Positions 26,037 to 35,062 are shown, counted from the stretch's first letter. The stretch is 64,000 bases of DNA from Flavobacteriales bacterium UBA979 (GCA_002292325.1 DBBR01000077.1:1-64000), one strand, 5' to 3'. Notes: generated from the sequence alone by a model not told the origin. Numbers and translations: made by a program.

Positions 26037-27662
26037 ATGATCGAAACACGAATATTGGGGACCGCGTGCATGCTAATCGCTTTTATGGCGAGCCCTGCCT
26101 TAAGTCAACAGAGCGAGATCGAGGCTCAAGAATTTGAAGTCCAAGGACAAAAATTCAATACACTTTTGTATTACATGGACCAACTGTACGTGGAAGACAC
26201 GGATATGGAGTCCCTCGTGGAAACGGCAATTGTCAATATGTTGGAAGAGATGGATCCCCATTCGGTTTACATCCCAGCGGAGGAACTGCAGGCCGCGGAT
26301 GAACCACTCAATGGAAATTTCGAGGGAGTGGGCATACAGTTCAACATTTTTCGCGACACGATCATGGTTGTTTCGCCCATTTCTGGAGGACCATCCGAGA
26401 AGTTAGGCATCATGTCCGGTGACCGAATCGTCACGGTAGATGGTGAAACCGTTGCTGGCACGGGTGTCACCAACAAAGATGTTCAACGGCTCCTCAAAGG
26501 TCCAAAAGGAACCAAAGTGGTCGTGGGAATTAAGCGTGGGAACGAGCCTGAATTATTGGAATTTGAAATCATCCGAGATAAAATCCCCATATTTTCGATC
26601 GATGCGTCCTTTATGGTGGCGCCCGGAATTGGTTACATCAAAGTCAATCGATTCTCTCGTTCTACCATGAGTGAAATGTATGGTGCCTTCGCACAGCTCC
26701 AGAGAGAAGGCATGACAGACCTCGTGCTTGACTTGCAAGGCAATGGCGGCGGAATGCTGCGTACTGCGATTCAAATGGCCGACGAATTCCTCTCGGGAGA
26801 CAAGCTCATCGTTTATACAGAAGGCCGTCAGTTCTCTCGTGATGACACATTCGCTCGCATTCCTGGGCGATTTGAAAAAGGACGGCTTATCGTTTTGATC
26901 GACCAAGGCAGCGCCTCTGCCTCAGAAATCGTATCGGGAGCGATACAAGACTGGGACCGTGGGTTGATCGTTGGAAGGCGCAGTTTTGGGAAAGGACTTG
27001 TTCAGCGACCTGTTAACTTACCGGATGGAAGTGCTGTGCGCTTGACTGTACAGAAATACTACACCCCTTCCGGTCGTTGCATTCAAAAACCATATGATGA
27101 TGGAGTGGATGCCTACCGAAAAGAAAAATTTGAGCGGTATGAATCCGGAGAATTATTGAGCCTGGATAGTCTTGAATTACCCGACAGCCTCAAATTTGCG
27201 ACCCGCATTCAATCACGAACGGTATATGGTGGCGGTGGGATTTTGCCTGATGTTTTTGTTCCACTCGACACCACTGAGAATTCGGCGTATTTCAGCAAAA
27301 TTTTGCGCAAAGGATTGGACAGTCGCTTTGCACTCAATCTTGTCGATAGCTTACGAGATGATCTCGTTTCTGCCTACCCAGACGAAGACACGTTCATCGC
27401 TCAATTTGAGTTGGACGCTGCACTTCTCAAAGAGTTTCAGGAATTTACCACAGCTGAAGGTGTGGAATTTAACCCAACTGATTGGGAAACTTCACAAAAA
27501 GCCATAGCCCTGCGACTGAAGGCTATGATTGGACGAAACTTACTCGAACCGAGCACCTTTTATCGCGTCATCTCAGGCCTCAATGAATCCTTGCAACGAG
27601 CAGTTGAGGTATTGCAAGACGGTACGTTCGAACGCTCCAACTTAGCGCACGATACGTTTTGA
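26037..27662 (+). CDS. C-terminal processing protease (S41 family) with PDZ domain
   Basis: The ATG at 26037 gives 541 residues with a signal peptide (GTACMLIAFMASPALSQ). The frame is open further upstream, but that stretch lacks sense as protein. A PDZ domain lies at about residues 95-180 (GPSEKLGIMSGDRIVTVDGETVAG). The S41 core follows with LDLQGNGGGMLRTAIQMADEF, the catalytic serine block near 290 (DQGSASASEIVSGAI) and the catalytic lysine near 318 (RSFGKGLVQRP). It probably degrades or trims exported proteins in the periplasm. It is divergent from the secreted trypsin-like protease and is followed by the DUF1573 lipoprotein gene. Confidence 0.95.
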   Translation: MIETRILGTACMLIAFMASPALSQQSEIEAQEFEVQGQKFNTLLYYMDQLYVEDTDMESLVETAIVNMLEEMDPHSVYIPAEELQAADEPLNGNFEGVGIQFNIFRDTIMVVSPISGGPSEKLGIMSGDRIVTVDGETVAGTGVTNKDVQRLLKGPKGTKVVVGIKRGNEPELLEFEIIRDKIPIFSIDASFMVAPGIGYIKVNRFSRSTMSEMYGAFAQLQREGMTDLVLDLQGNGGGMLRTAIQMADEFLSGDKLIVYTEGRQFSRDDTFARIPGRFEKGRLIVLIDQGSASASEIVSGAIQDWDRGLIVGRRSFGKGLVQRPVNLPDGSAVRLTVQKYYTPSGRCIQKPYDDGVDAYRKEKFERYESGELLSLDSLELPDSLKFATRIQSRTVYGGGGILPDVFVPLDTTENSAYFSKILRKGLDSRFALNLVDSLRDDLVSAYPDEDTFIAQFELDAALLKEFQEFTTAEGVEFNPTDWETSQKAIALRLKAMIGRNLLEPSTFYRVISGLNESLQRAVEVLQDGTFERSNLAHDTF

Positions 27663-27709
27663 CACGAGGGCATTTCAATCGTAATTTTGAACCAACAACA
27701 CTTCTAGAT

Positions 27710-28231
27710 ATGAATATGAAATTTTTGATCGTCCCCCTCTTGGCCCTCTTGGCCATTGGCTGCAACACGGAGAAAAGCAACGAAACAGCCGCATCTCGAC
27801 CTGCCAATGATGCACAAGACTCGCGTGAACTTCCCGTCAATACAAGCCCTGGCCAAAAGGATGATTTTGATCCTGCACGCACCACAACTGCAGCACCTGC
27901 GGGCCCAACAACCACTATTGCCTTCCTCAGCTACGAGCACGATTTTGGCACTTTGACGCAAGGCGAATCGGCGACCCACATGTTTGAATTTACCAACATA
28001 GGTGACGAGCCGCTGATCATTGACAATTGCAAGGGATCCTGCGGATGTACCGTTCCTAAATGTCCGAAAGAACCCATACAGCCCGGAGGGAAGGGACAGA
28101 TCGAAGTGAAGTTCAATTCGAAAGGAAAGAAGAATCAGCAAACGAAGAAAGTGACCATTAACGGGAACACCGATCCCGCTCAAACGTTTTTGACCATTAC
28201 GGCATTTGTCGAAGTGGAGCCTGGCGCTTGA
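27710..28231 (+). CDS. DUF1573 lipoprotein
   Basis: The ATG at 27710 gives 173 residues with a lipobox (LLALLAIGC), so the protein is probably lipid-anchored. A Thr/Ala-rich linker of about 45 residues leads to one DUF1573 domain: YEHDFGTLTQGESATHMFEF, then NIGDEPLIIDNCKGSCGCTV and PGGKGQIEVKFNSKGK. That CxCxxP-like block is typical of the family. DUF1573 is widespread in Bacteroidota and its function is unknown. The stop overlaps the next start (TGATG). Confidence 0.92.
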   Translation: MNMKFLIVPLLALLAIGCNTEKSNETAASRPANDAQDSRELPVNTSPGQKDDFDPARTTTAAPAGPTTTIAFLSYEHDFGTLTQGESATHMFEFTNIGDEPLIIDNCKGSCGCTVPKCPKEPIQPGGKGQIEVKFNSKGKKNQQTKKVTINGNTDPAQTFLTITAFVEVEPGA

Positions 28232-29109
28232 TGATGCGAATCAGACCGTTTTATTTAAAAGAAACCCTGCTTTTTAGCGGGGTTTTTTGTTGGGCAATTT
28301 TGGCCATTCCATTCCAAGCTCTGGCTCAGCTGAATCCATCAAGTTCCCCGCACGACGGAGAGCGTTTGGACTACCTGATCACTTATGAGTGGGGTCCCTT
28401 CTACTTGTCCGTGGGTGATGCCTCGTTTACGACGGTCCAATTGCAATATGGAGAAATTACAATGTGGAGTTTTGAAGGCTGGGGTGCCTCCAAAAACCAT
28501 TGGAATTGGTTTTATCCCGTTCAAAGCATCTACTCGAGTGTCGCAGAGAGTGATTTCAATCCACGTCATTTTCAACGCAAAGGAAGAGAGGGATCTCACC
28601 GGTATGACCGGTGGTATGATTTAAGTAACACGGCGCAAGTTTCTTGGACAAGTCAGGATATGGAATTGCAAAGCGGGAGCATGCTCCTGCAAAACGACAC
28701 CCGTGTTTTGGACCTGATGACTGCCGTTCATTGGTGCCGACACTTGCCGTGGGAATCGTATGCTCCTGGTGATACGGTATCTATGAATTTGATCCTCGAT
28801 GGATCCATTCACACCACTTCAATTGCGTTTGAGGGACCGACGGATTGGACCGATCCCGAAACCCTCATTGTGCATCGCTGTTGGGCATTCCAACCCAAGC
28901 TCATCGATGGAACAGTATTTAAAGAGGGCGATCATATGCGCGTACTGGTCTCAGCCGATGAACAGCGGCTCCCATTGTTCATCGAAACAGAGCTTGTCAT
29001 CGGTGCTGCAAAAATCTACCTCTTGCGCAATCAACTGCTCTCTCCTGATGTGATGAAAAGCTTTCGAGATTCAACGGAACAGAGACGAAATACGTTTATG
29101 TCTCAGTAG
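28231..29109 (+). CDS. DUF3108 domain exported protein
   Basis: ATG codons at 28231 and 28234 are both possible; the first overlaps the DUF1573 stop. A signal peptide (FSGVFCWAILAIPFQALAQ) is followed by a DUF3108 domain: GERLDYLITYEWGPFYLSVG, SFEGWGASKNHWNWFYPVQS, a RKGREGSHRYDRWYD block and TVFKEGDHMRVLVSADEQR. The family is a predicted periplasmic or outer-membrane beta protein of unknown function and often co-occurs with DUF1573 in Bacteroidota. The signal-peptide codons contain a strong terminator-like hairpin (28262-28288), which may limit how much transcript reaches the body of the gene. Confidence 0.88.
   Translation: MMRIRPFYLKETLLFSGVFCWAILAIPFQALAQLNPSSSPHDGERLDYLITYEWGPFYLSVGDASFTTVQLQYGEITMWSFEGWGASKNHWNWFYPVQSIYSSVAESDFNPRHFQRKGREGSHRYDRWYDLSNTAQVSWTSQDMELQSGSMLLQNDTRVLDLMTAVHWCRHLPWESYAPGDTVSMNLILDGSIHTTSIAFEGPTDWTDPETLIVHRCWAFQPKLIDGTVFKEGDHMRVLVSADEQRLPLFIETELVIGAAKIYLLRNQLLSPDVMKSFRDSTEQRRNTFMSQ
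28262..28288 (+). terminator. Terminator-like hairpin inside the DUF3108 signal-peptide codons
   Basis: A 9-bp stem (AAACCCTGC at 28262-28270 with GCGGGGTTT at 28277-28285, one U-G pair) surrounds a six-base loop and runs into six T residues (28283-28288). It has the form of an intrinsic terminator but sits about 30 bases inside the gene at 28231. It may end the DUF1573 transcript or act as a translation-dependent attenuator. The hairpin is seen directly; its activity is inferred. Confidence 0.55.
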
Positions 29110-29147
29110 GTATTACTGAATCAAGCGGTAACCAAAGGAACGGGGGA

Positions 29148-29453
29148 TCAACTATTCAACTGGCTGAATCCACCGACGTTATAAACCTTATTGAAACCCG
29201 CTTTTTTCAAAAAACTTGCCGAAGCGGCGCTTCTTCCGCCCGACCGGCAATAACAATAAACGGGCAATTGTTTATCCCACGACTGACTCTTACTCTGGAT
29301 TTCACCTTTCAACCAATCCGCTTGCACAGCATTGGGGTACATTCCGCTGGCGCATTCATCAGCAGATCGGCAATCCACCACAATCCCGCCTTCTTTTTCC
29401 AAGGCCTCCCGAAATTCGTTCGGTGTCAAATCAACTTTTGGTCCAAAAAACAT
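29148..29453 (-). CDS. Single-domain rhodanese-like sulfurtransferase
   Basis: The 101-residue cytoplasmic protein is one rhodanese domain: IVVDCRSADECASGMYPNAV, then the active-site loop with catalytic Cys69 (YCYCRSGGRSA) and the C-terminal block KKAGFNKVYNVGGF. Such small rhodaneses move sulfane sulfur between thiols. The loop CRSGGRS is intact, so activity is expected. The gene follows 12 bp after a Crp/Fnr-type regulator on the same strand, so the two are probably co-expressed. Confidence 0.93.
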   Translation of the reverse strand: MFFGPKVDLTPNEFREALEKEGGIVVDCRSADECASGMYPNAVQADWLKGEIQSKSQSWDKQLPVYCYCRSGGRSAASASFLKKAGFNKVYNVGGFSQLNS

Positions 29454-29465
29454 CTTCGTGATTTT

Positions 29466-30116
29466 TTAATTCTTTAAAATCTCGATTGATCCGTGACCCA
29501 ATATCACTAAACCTTCTCGTTCCATTTTCTTGAGAATTCGGCTCACGGCCTCCCTGCTCACATTTAGATCGCTTGCAATGTCAGCGTGTGACTTCTTAAT
29601 TCTGGACGCGTCTTTTATGTCGCCAAGAGACGATCTGTAATCTTCAAAATAATTACTCAGGCGCTCCTCGAGCGAATTGAAGGCAAATTGATCAAACATA
29701 TCCAATGACTCAAGCCATTGCTCATGAACCACACCCATAACATACGTGCTCCAAGCTTCATTGGTTCGGATAAAGCTCATGAATAGGGATGTCGGGATTG
29801 CGAGCAGATCAGCATCCTCCTCAACCGTTGCCGTAATCGTTGCTGATTTCTGCAGCAAAGCAGAGATCATACTTAGTCCGCATCCACACGCTCCATTCAA
29901 CCGATACATCAGATATCGTCGGCCAGATAATGCGGTGCGGTGCAAAGCAACCTGTCCTTTCAACAAAAACAAAACGTGATCAAAATGCTCACCGGGTTTC
30001 AAAAGCACAGAACTCTTTTTAAAACTCATCCTCTCGGAGGATCCGAGCAATTGCAATTCCATTTCAGATGACAAGAAAGGCAAGAGTCTGGTAGGTTCAA
30101 AGGCTTCCATTTTCAT
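29466..30116 (-). CDS. Crp/Fnr family transcription regulator
   Basis: The 216-residue protein has a cyclic-nucleotide-binding-type beta-barrel (LLKPGEHFDHVLFLLKGQVALH, then RRYLMYRLNGACGCGLSMISALL). A long dimer helix leads to a winged helix near the C-terminus (SHADIASDLNVSREAVSRILKKMEREGLV). The barrel contains two cysteines in a CGC pair, and the canonical cAMP-contacting residues are not evident. It sits directly before a rhodanese gene, so sensing of a redox or sulfur signal is a reasonable guess. The upstream 155-bp region shared with the divergent aminotransferase gene would hold its promoter. I saw no clear operator. Confidence 0.9.
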   Translation of the reverse strand: MKMEAFEPTRLLPFLSSEMELQLLGSSERMSFKKSSVLLKPGEHFDHVLFLLKGQVALHRTALSGRRYLMYRLNGACGCGLSMISALLQKSATITATVEEDADLLAIPTSLFMSFIRTNEAWSTYVMGVVHEQWLESLDMFDQFAFNSLEERLSNYFEDYRSSLGDIKDASRIKKSHADIASDLNVSREAVSRILKKMEREGLVILGHGSIEILKN

Positions 30117-30271
30117 TTAATTGGATGGTAAAATTACGCACTATTTGCCCCTAAAAATCCGTAAAAGCTATAAATGACGCCTTTGTAATGCGGGTCACAC
30201 TTCACGAACTCAGGTTAAATCAACTTTTTGAAATCTTGATACTCCGTGGATTGTAGGCTTAATTTGCATCC

Positions 30272-31498
30272 ATGCCCCTTTCCCGTAAACCAGTTGGGTT
30301 TGCTCCCCCCCCCATCGATGAAGATACCATCATCGCGGTTGAACGCGTTTTGCGCTCAGGTTGGATTACCTCCGGTCCGGAATTGGCTGCTTTTGAAGCA
30401 GAAATATCTGACTTTATCAAAGTCCCCATGGCCAGTTGCTTCTCCAGTTGGACGAGCGCTTGTGAATTGGCACTTCGCTGGTTTGGAGTTGGGCCGGGTG
30501 ATGAGGTCATAATTCCCGCAATGACATATGCGGCAACCGCCAACATCGTGCTGCATTGTGGAGCAATACCGGTCATGGTAGACGTCACACTCGATGATCG
30601 AGTCGCTTCCCTGGAAGCCCTACAATCAGCGCTTACGGCAAACACGAAAGTGGTCATGCCCGTTGATTTGGGGGGATGGCCCGTTGACTATCAAGGCATC
30701 TGTGAATGGCTCTGCAGCGAGCATGTAAAGAGAATTTTTCAGCCGGCTTCACAAAATCAGCGCGCACTTGCTCGTCCGCTTTTTTTAGCGGATGCAGCTC
30801 ACTCTTTTGGGGCCGTATACCGGGGAAGGCGCGTTGGAAACCATGCAGACATAACAGGGTTCAGTTTCCATGCGGTCAAAAATCTTACGACCGCAGAAGG
30901 CGGTGCCCTCGCGTTTAACTTGCCTGCCCAGTTTGACTTGACCGAATTGCAGAGATGGTTCAAGTCCATGTCCCTTCATGGACAGTCGCGCAATGCACTC
31001 GAAAAAACGACTTCAGGACGCTGGCAATATGACGTGGCCGACGCTGGGTTTAAATGCAACATGACGGACATTCAAGCAGCAATGGGTCGTGTACAATTGC
31101 GCAAGTACCCCACGCAATTAGAGCGACGACGACACGTGGCAATGCTCTATGATGCAGGGTTTAAAGGACACGAATGGTACGCAGCACCTCCATTGGAGAG
31201 CCCTGAACGCACCAGCTCGTTCCACTTGTTTCAACTCCGAATTACCGGTTTCCAATCCAAACAACGCGATGCGGTCATGTTTGCATTGAAAGAACGAGGA
31301 ATCGCGACCAACGTTCATTTCATCCCATTGCCTCTATTGAGTTTACACAAGAACCGGGGTGAAAGCATGGATCCGTATCCCAACACCGCCCGACTGTTCA
31401 ATGAATCCCTAAGCTTACCCATTCACTTGCAATTAAGCGACGATGACGTGCATTGGATCATTTCAGAGGTCATACTCGCCATCGAAGCTGAATTGTAA
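30272..31498 (+). CDS. DegT/DnrJ/EryC1/StrS family PLP-dependent sugar aminotransferase
   Basis: The 408-residue protein belongs to the nucleotide-sugar aminotransferase family. It has VLRSGWITSGPELAAFE near the N-terminus, GDEVIIPAMTYAATAN, the aspartate block FLADAAHSFGAVYRGRRVG and the PLP-binding Lys203 in SFHAVKNLTTAEGG. The C-terminal half has FKCNMTDIQAAMGRVQL. It should make an amino sugar for surface polysaccharide. The next gene, 3 bp downstream, is a sugar-phosphate transferase, which supports a role in building a lipid-linked glycan. The exact sugar cannot be read from sequence. Confidence 0.93.
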   Translation: MPLSRKPVGFAPPPIDEDTIIAVERVLRSGWITSGPELAAFEAEISDFIKVPMASCFSSWTSACELALRWFGVGPGDEVIIPAMTYAATANIVLHCGAIPVMVDVTLDDRVASLEALQSALTANTKVVMPVDLGGWPVDYQGICEWLCSEHVKRIFQPASQNQRALARPLFLADAAHSFGAVYRGRRVGNHADITGFSFHAVKNLTTAEGGALAFNLPAQFDLTELQRWFKSMSLHGQSRNALEKTTSGRWQYDVADAGFKCNMTDIQAAMGRVQLRKYPTQLERRRHVAMLYDAGFKGHEWYAAPPLESPERTSSFHLFQLRITGFQSKQRDAVMFALKERGIATNVHFIPLPLLSLHKNRGESMDPYPNTARLFNESLSLPIHLQLSDDDVHWIISEVILAIEAEL

Positions 31499-31501
31499 TC
31501 A

Positions 31502-32089
31502 ATGAAACGAGCCTTTGATATTTTTTTCAGTGCGCTGGCGCTGTTGCTGTTGAGTCCATGGCTCGGTGCGATTGCCATTTGGGTCATGTCAGACAGCCGA
31601 GGAGGTGCATTCTATGGACAAACCAGGGTTGGCAAGCATGGTCGACTCTTTCGTCTCTTCAAGTTCCGGTCCATGACTGCGGATGATGAGGGTCCTGAGG
31701 TCACACTCGGAAACCGAGATCGTCGAATCACGAAAGTTGGTCGTGTGCTTCGTCGTTATAAACTCGATGAATTGCCACAGCTTTGGAATGTAATGATTGG
31801 CGACATGAGCATTGTAGGGCCGAGACCAGAAGTACCGAAATACATTGAACTCTACACCGCTGAGATGCTTCGAGCACTTGATGTTCGACCTGGTCTGACA
31901 GACCCGGGAAGTCTTGCTGGATTTGATGAGGGAGAGGAGCTTGCCGACGCCGCGGACCCCGAGACACACTACTTAGAAATCATTATGCCTCGCAAAGTCG
32001 CCTTGCAAGTGGCATACCTCGAAAACGCTACTTTCTTAACCGACATTGGGCTGATCGCCCGAACGTTCCTCCGCATTTTCAAAGGATGA
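31502..32089 (+). CDS. Initiating sugar transferase (monotopic phosphoglycosyl transferase, PglC/WbaP-like catalytic domain)
   Basis: The 195-residue protein is a compact bacterial sugar transferase. It has an N-terminal membrane-dipping helix (FDIFFSALALLLLSPWLGAI) and the family blocks FYGQTRVGKHGRLFRLFKFR, YKLDELPQLWNVMIGDMSIVG and VRPGLTDPGSLAG. Enzymes of this family move a sugar phosphate from UDP-sugar to undecaprenyl phosphate at the inner membrane, starting glycan assembly. It follows the DegT aminotransferase by 3 bp. Its 3' end overlaps the oppositely oriented SirB1-like gene by 54 bp. Confidence 0.94.
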   Translation: MKRAFDIFFSALALLLLSPWLGAIAIWVMSDSRGGAFYGQTRVGKHGRLFRLFKFRSMTADDEGPEVTLGNRDRRITKVGRVLRRYKLDELPQLWNVMIGDMSIVGPRPEVPKYIELYTAEMLRALDVRPGLTDPGSLAGFDEGEELADAADPETHYLEIIMPRKVALQVAYLENATFLTDIGLIARTFLRIFKG

Positions 32090-32959
32090 CAGCAAAGGGG
32101 CAAAGACCTCCATGAGTCGCTCAGCTTGTTGCTGCTCCCCCGATTCACGCATTGCGAAACCGACATTTCGTACAAGCCGTTGCACCACCTCCATGGTATG
32201 CGCTGGGCGCCATTGCCGTCCTGAATCCGAAGCATCGATGTGGCTCAAAAACTCCGAGACATCATCTGGTCCAATGACTGATCCTTGGCTAAAAGGATTT
32301 ATGTAAAACAAGATTCCCGCTTGCCCTTTCGTAGCCCCTTCATTTCCGACAAACGATTTATCGCAGTAGGCCAAAATGAAATGACTCGGCAGATTGATTC
32401 CGCGGATGGGCAAACCCAATGCTTGAGCGATTGCTAAGTAGAGCATCCCCATGCCAATTGGATTGCCCTTCTTATCCTTCAACACACCAGATGGCAGGGC
32501 TTCCATTGGGAGATGAGGCAATCTTCTCTCACCTTCAAATTGATGAACGCTGAAGAAGATGTGGTTCAAAATACGCACTTGTTCAAGTGCGGTCAATTCC
32601 TCGTTCAACTCCAACCACACCTCTTTTCTCAATGATTCAAAGGCAAAATTCGAATCCGCTAAGCCCCAAGCGGGGTCAATGGACCGATGCACCAATTGGA
32701 CGCCCTCCCACAGATCCTCCCCCCCTGATTCCATCCACAGCGCAAGTTCTTCGCGGATATCCGATTGCTGCAAGCCCTGCTGCAGCCTAGACAGACGTCC
32801 TTGAAAAAGTGCGCACTCAGGTCCGGTATTCACCGCATCAGTGACATAAGGAAGGACATCCTTACCCTTGGAAAGAAGCCGGTCTCTGACGTGGTGATAT
32901 ATCCCTTCATCGGGATCATCCATTAAGGCCAACAAAGCATGAATTTCGGAAATACTCAT
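32036..32959 (-). CDS. SirB1-like transglutaminase-fold protein
   Basis: The 307-residue protein has an N-terminal helical region, then the SirB1-type transglutaminase-like core: VRILNHIFFSVHQFEG, GNPIGMGMLYLAIAQALGLP and INLPSHFILAYCD. The conserved His is present, but the usual catalytic Cys is not seen at the equivalent site (GMGMLYL), as is common in this family, so peptidase or transglutaminase activity is doubtful. A TPR-like tail follows. It shares 54 bp tail to tail with the sugar transferase gene. Confidence 0.85.
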   Translation of the reverse strand: MSISEIHALLALMDDPDEGIYHHVRDRLLSKGKDVLPYVTDAVNTGPECALFQGRLSRLQQGLQQSDIREELALWMESGGEDLWEGVQLVHRSIDPAWGLADSNFAFESLRKEVWLELNEELTALEQVRILNHIFFSVHQFEGERRLPHLPMEALPSGVLKDKKGNPIGMGMLYLAIAQALGLPIRGINLPSHFILAYCDKSFVGNEGATKGQAGILFYINPFSQGSVIGPDDVSEFLSHIDASDSGRQWRPAHTMEVVQRLVRNVGFAMRESGEQQQAERLMEVFAPLLSSFENAEERSGDQPNVG

Positions 32960-33066
32960 CTCAGGTTATCTAATTCCAGACAGGAAGCTGTGTGGTTTCC
33001 AAATCTAAAAATCCAAGACCGCTGATAAATCATCTTAAAAATCACTTTTCCAACTTGCTCTGTTGA

Positions 33067-33909
33067 ATGCATCGACTGCATTCCCCTTATCTTTCGTCCA
33101 TGCGCCGTGCCCATTCCATGCTCCAGCCTCGCTGGAATCCGGCTGTTTTGGATAAGAATCGCCTCTTTTATGCGCTTTGGACCACGGGGCTTTTTTTGGT
33201 GCTCATTTGGGGAGTTTACGGAATAAATGAAGTTTATGCCTTGGGTTGGAGAAGTTGGGGAAATCATCCGAGGGAATGGGATCATGTTTGGGGCGTCTTC
33301 ACATATCCCTTTTTACACGGAGACATGGATCACCTCTGGAACAATACAGCCACTTTTTTCACGCTCAACTCACTTCTCTTTTACTTCTACCGTTCCATTG
33401 CCCTTCGAATATGGACCGCGCTGTTCTTGATTTCTGGTATTGGACTTTGGGTATTTGCACAAGGGGGAAATCACATTGGAGCCAGTGGAGTCAATTATGG
33501 TCTCGCAGCTTTCCTCTTCTCCTCCGGCGTCTTTCGGAAATCTCAACTCCTTCTTCGCGTGAGCTTGGTGGTAGCATTTTTATACGGCGGCATGGTTTGG
33601 TGGATGCTGCCGATTGATGAACACATATCGTGGGAGGGTCATATAGCTGGAGCCGCAACGGGAGTACTCTTGGCTTGGTTCGCTCGAAACAAAGGTCCAT
33701 TACCGGATTTAAGCCTACCAGAACCCGAGCCCAACGAACCGTTGCCAGAATGGTGGGCCGCAGCGCACCCCAATCACCCTGATGTCATTGAACAACGTGC
33801 GGGTGAAGCGTCGACTCACGCCACGGACGATGGACCCACCTCGGTCGCTTACACTCTACTTCCAAAATCGAGAAAAACCGACCGTTCTTCCGATCGCCCC
33901 CTCAAATAA
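33067..33909 (+). CDS. Rhomboid family intramembrane serine protease
   Basis: The product has 280 residues from the ATG at 33067; in-frame ATGs at 33100 and 33118 are also plausible starts. Several membrane helices are visible. HGDMDHLWNNTATFFTLNS supplies the conserved His/Asn region, GGNHIGASGVNYGLAAF contains the catalytic GxSG serine near residue 140, and WEGHIAGAATGVLLAW contains the catalytic His near 190. It should cleave transmembrane substrates in the inner membrane. A soluble Pro-rich tail of about 65 residues follows the last helix. The gene stands alone, divergent from the SirB1-like gene. Confidence 0.92.
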   Translation: MHRLHSPYLSSMRRAHSMLQPRWNPAVLDKNRLFYALWTTGLFLVLIWGVYGINEVYALGWRSWGNHPREWDHVWGVFTYPFLHGDMDHLWNNTATFFTLNSLLFYFYRSIALRIWTALFLISGIGLWVFAQGGNHIGASGVNYGLAAFLFSSGVFRKSQLLLRVSLVVAFLYGGMVWWMLPIDEHISWEGHIAGAATGVLLAWFARNKGPLPDLSLPEPEPNEPLPEWWAAAHPNHPDVIEQRAGEASTHATDDGPTSVAYTLLPKSRKTDRSSDRPLK

Positions 33910-33943
33910 GCCATGGCCGCTAGTTTCCGTCAATTCGAGCCGC

Positions 33944-35062
33944 TCAGGCATTGAGCATGACCGGCATAACAAGCATCAAGACGTCCTCCCCTTGATCTTC
34001 TGCTTCTGTCGGCTTGATGATGCCAGCGCGATTGGGTGCAGACATTTCCAAAGACACCTCTGCACTGGATAGGTTGTTCAACATGTCCATCAAGAAGCGA
34101 CTGTTGAACCCAATTTCCATGTCCTCTCCTGTATAGCTGCAATTCAATCGTTCGTTCGCTTCGTTCGCAAAATCCAAATCTTCTGCACTGACTACCAACT
34201 CGCTACCTGCCAATTTGAGACGAACTTGATGCGTCGTTTTGTTGGCGAAAATGGAAACACGACGGATTGCCTGCAAAAAGTCCTGGCGATTGATCACCAT
34301 GCGGTTTGGGTTTTCCTTCGGGATAACGGCTTCGTAGTTGGGATATTTCCCCTCAATCAAACGGCAAATAATCGTGACTTCATCAAATTCAAATCGCGCA
34401 TTGGAATCCGTGTAGGACATTGTCACCTTTTCGGCATGCGATGCCGCATTTTTCAATAAGTTAAGCGGCTTCTTGGGTACAATGAATTGTGCATTCGAAG
34501 AAGCTTGAACATCCGTTCGGGCATACCGCACCAATCGGTGTGCGTCAGTTGCAACAAAGCGAACGCTTTCTGAATAGAACTCGAAGTAAATGCCTGACAT
34601 CACCGGTCTCAGATCGTCATTTCCTGCGGCAAATAACGTCCGGTTGATTGCGCTAATTAAAGCATTGGCTTCGATGCCCATGGTCGCTGCATCATCCAGC
34701 TCAGGAGATTTGGGAAACTCATCTCCGTTCGCCCCCGTCAATTTGTACTTGCCCGCATCACTGATCAGCTCGATGGCGAAGGTGGCAGGGTCTACCTTGA
34801 AAGTCAATGGAATGTCCGGAAATGCCTTCAGGATATCCAACAGCATCTTCGCCGGGACAGCGATGGAGCCAGAATCTTGTGTCTTTACCTCCAGCTTCGT
34901 GGTCATGGTGGTCTCGAGATCACTCGCCGAGATCACTGCCTCTCCAGGCCCTAACTCGAATAAAAAGTTATCCAAAATAGGCAAGGTGTTGCTGCTATTC
35001 AATACCCCACTGAGCGAGGATAGATGACGGAGCAGCTGGCTGCTTGAAACGATAAAATGCAT
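33944..35062 (-). CDS. dnaN: DNA polymerase III subunit beta (sliding clamp)
   Basis: I take the ATG at 35062 (372 residues) over 35083 because MHFIVSSSQLLRHLSSLSGV matches the usual clamp N-terminus. Family blocks include NTLPILDNFLFEL, TKLEVKTQDSGSIAVPAKML, LRPVMSGIYFEF, FVATDAHRLVRYAR, VIPKENPNRMVINR and the C-terminal LMLVMPVM. The clamp encircles DNA and tethers the replicative polymerase. No dnaA or recF is next to it, so this is not the classic dnaA-dnaN origin arrangement. Confidence 0.97.
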   Translation of the reverse strand: MHFIVSSSQLLRHLSSLSGVLNSSNTLPILDNFLFELGPGEAVISASDLETTMTTKLEVKTQDSGSIAVPAKMLLDILKAFPDIPLTFKVDPATFAIELISDAGKYKLTGANGDEFPKSPELDDAATMGIEANALISAINRTLFAAGNDDLRPVMSGIYFEFYSESVRFVATDAHRLVRYARTDVQASSNAQFIVPKKPLNLLKNAASHAEKVTMSYTDSNARFEFDEVTIICRLIEGKYPNYEAVIPKENPNRMVINRQDFLQAIRRVSIFANKTTHQVRLKLAGSELVVSAEDLDFANEANERLNCSYTGEDMEIGFNSRFLMDMLNNLSSAEVSLEMSAPNRAGIIKPTEAEDQGEDVLMLVMPVMLNA

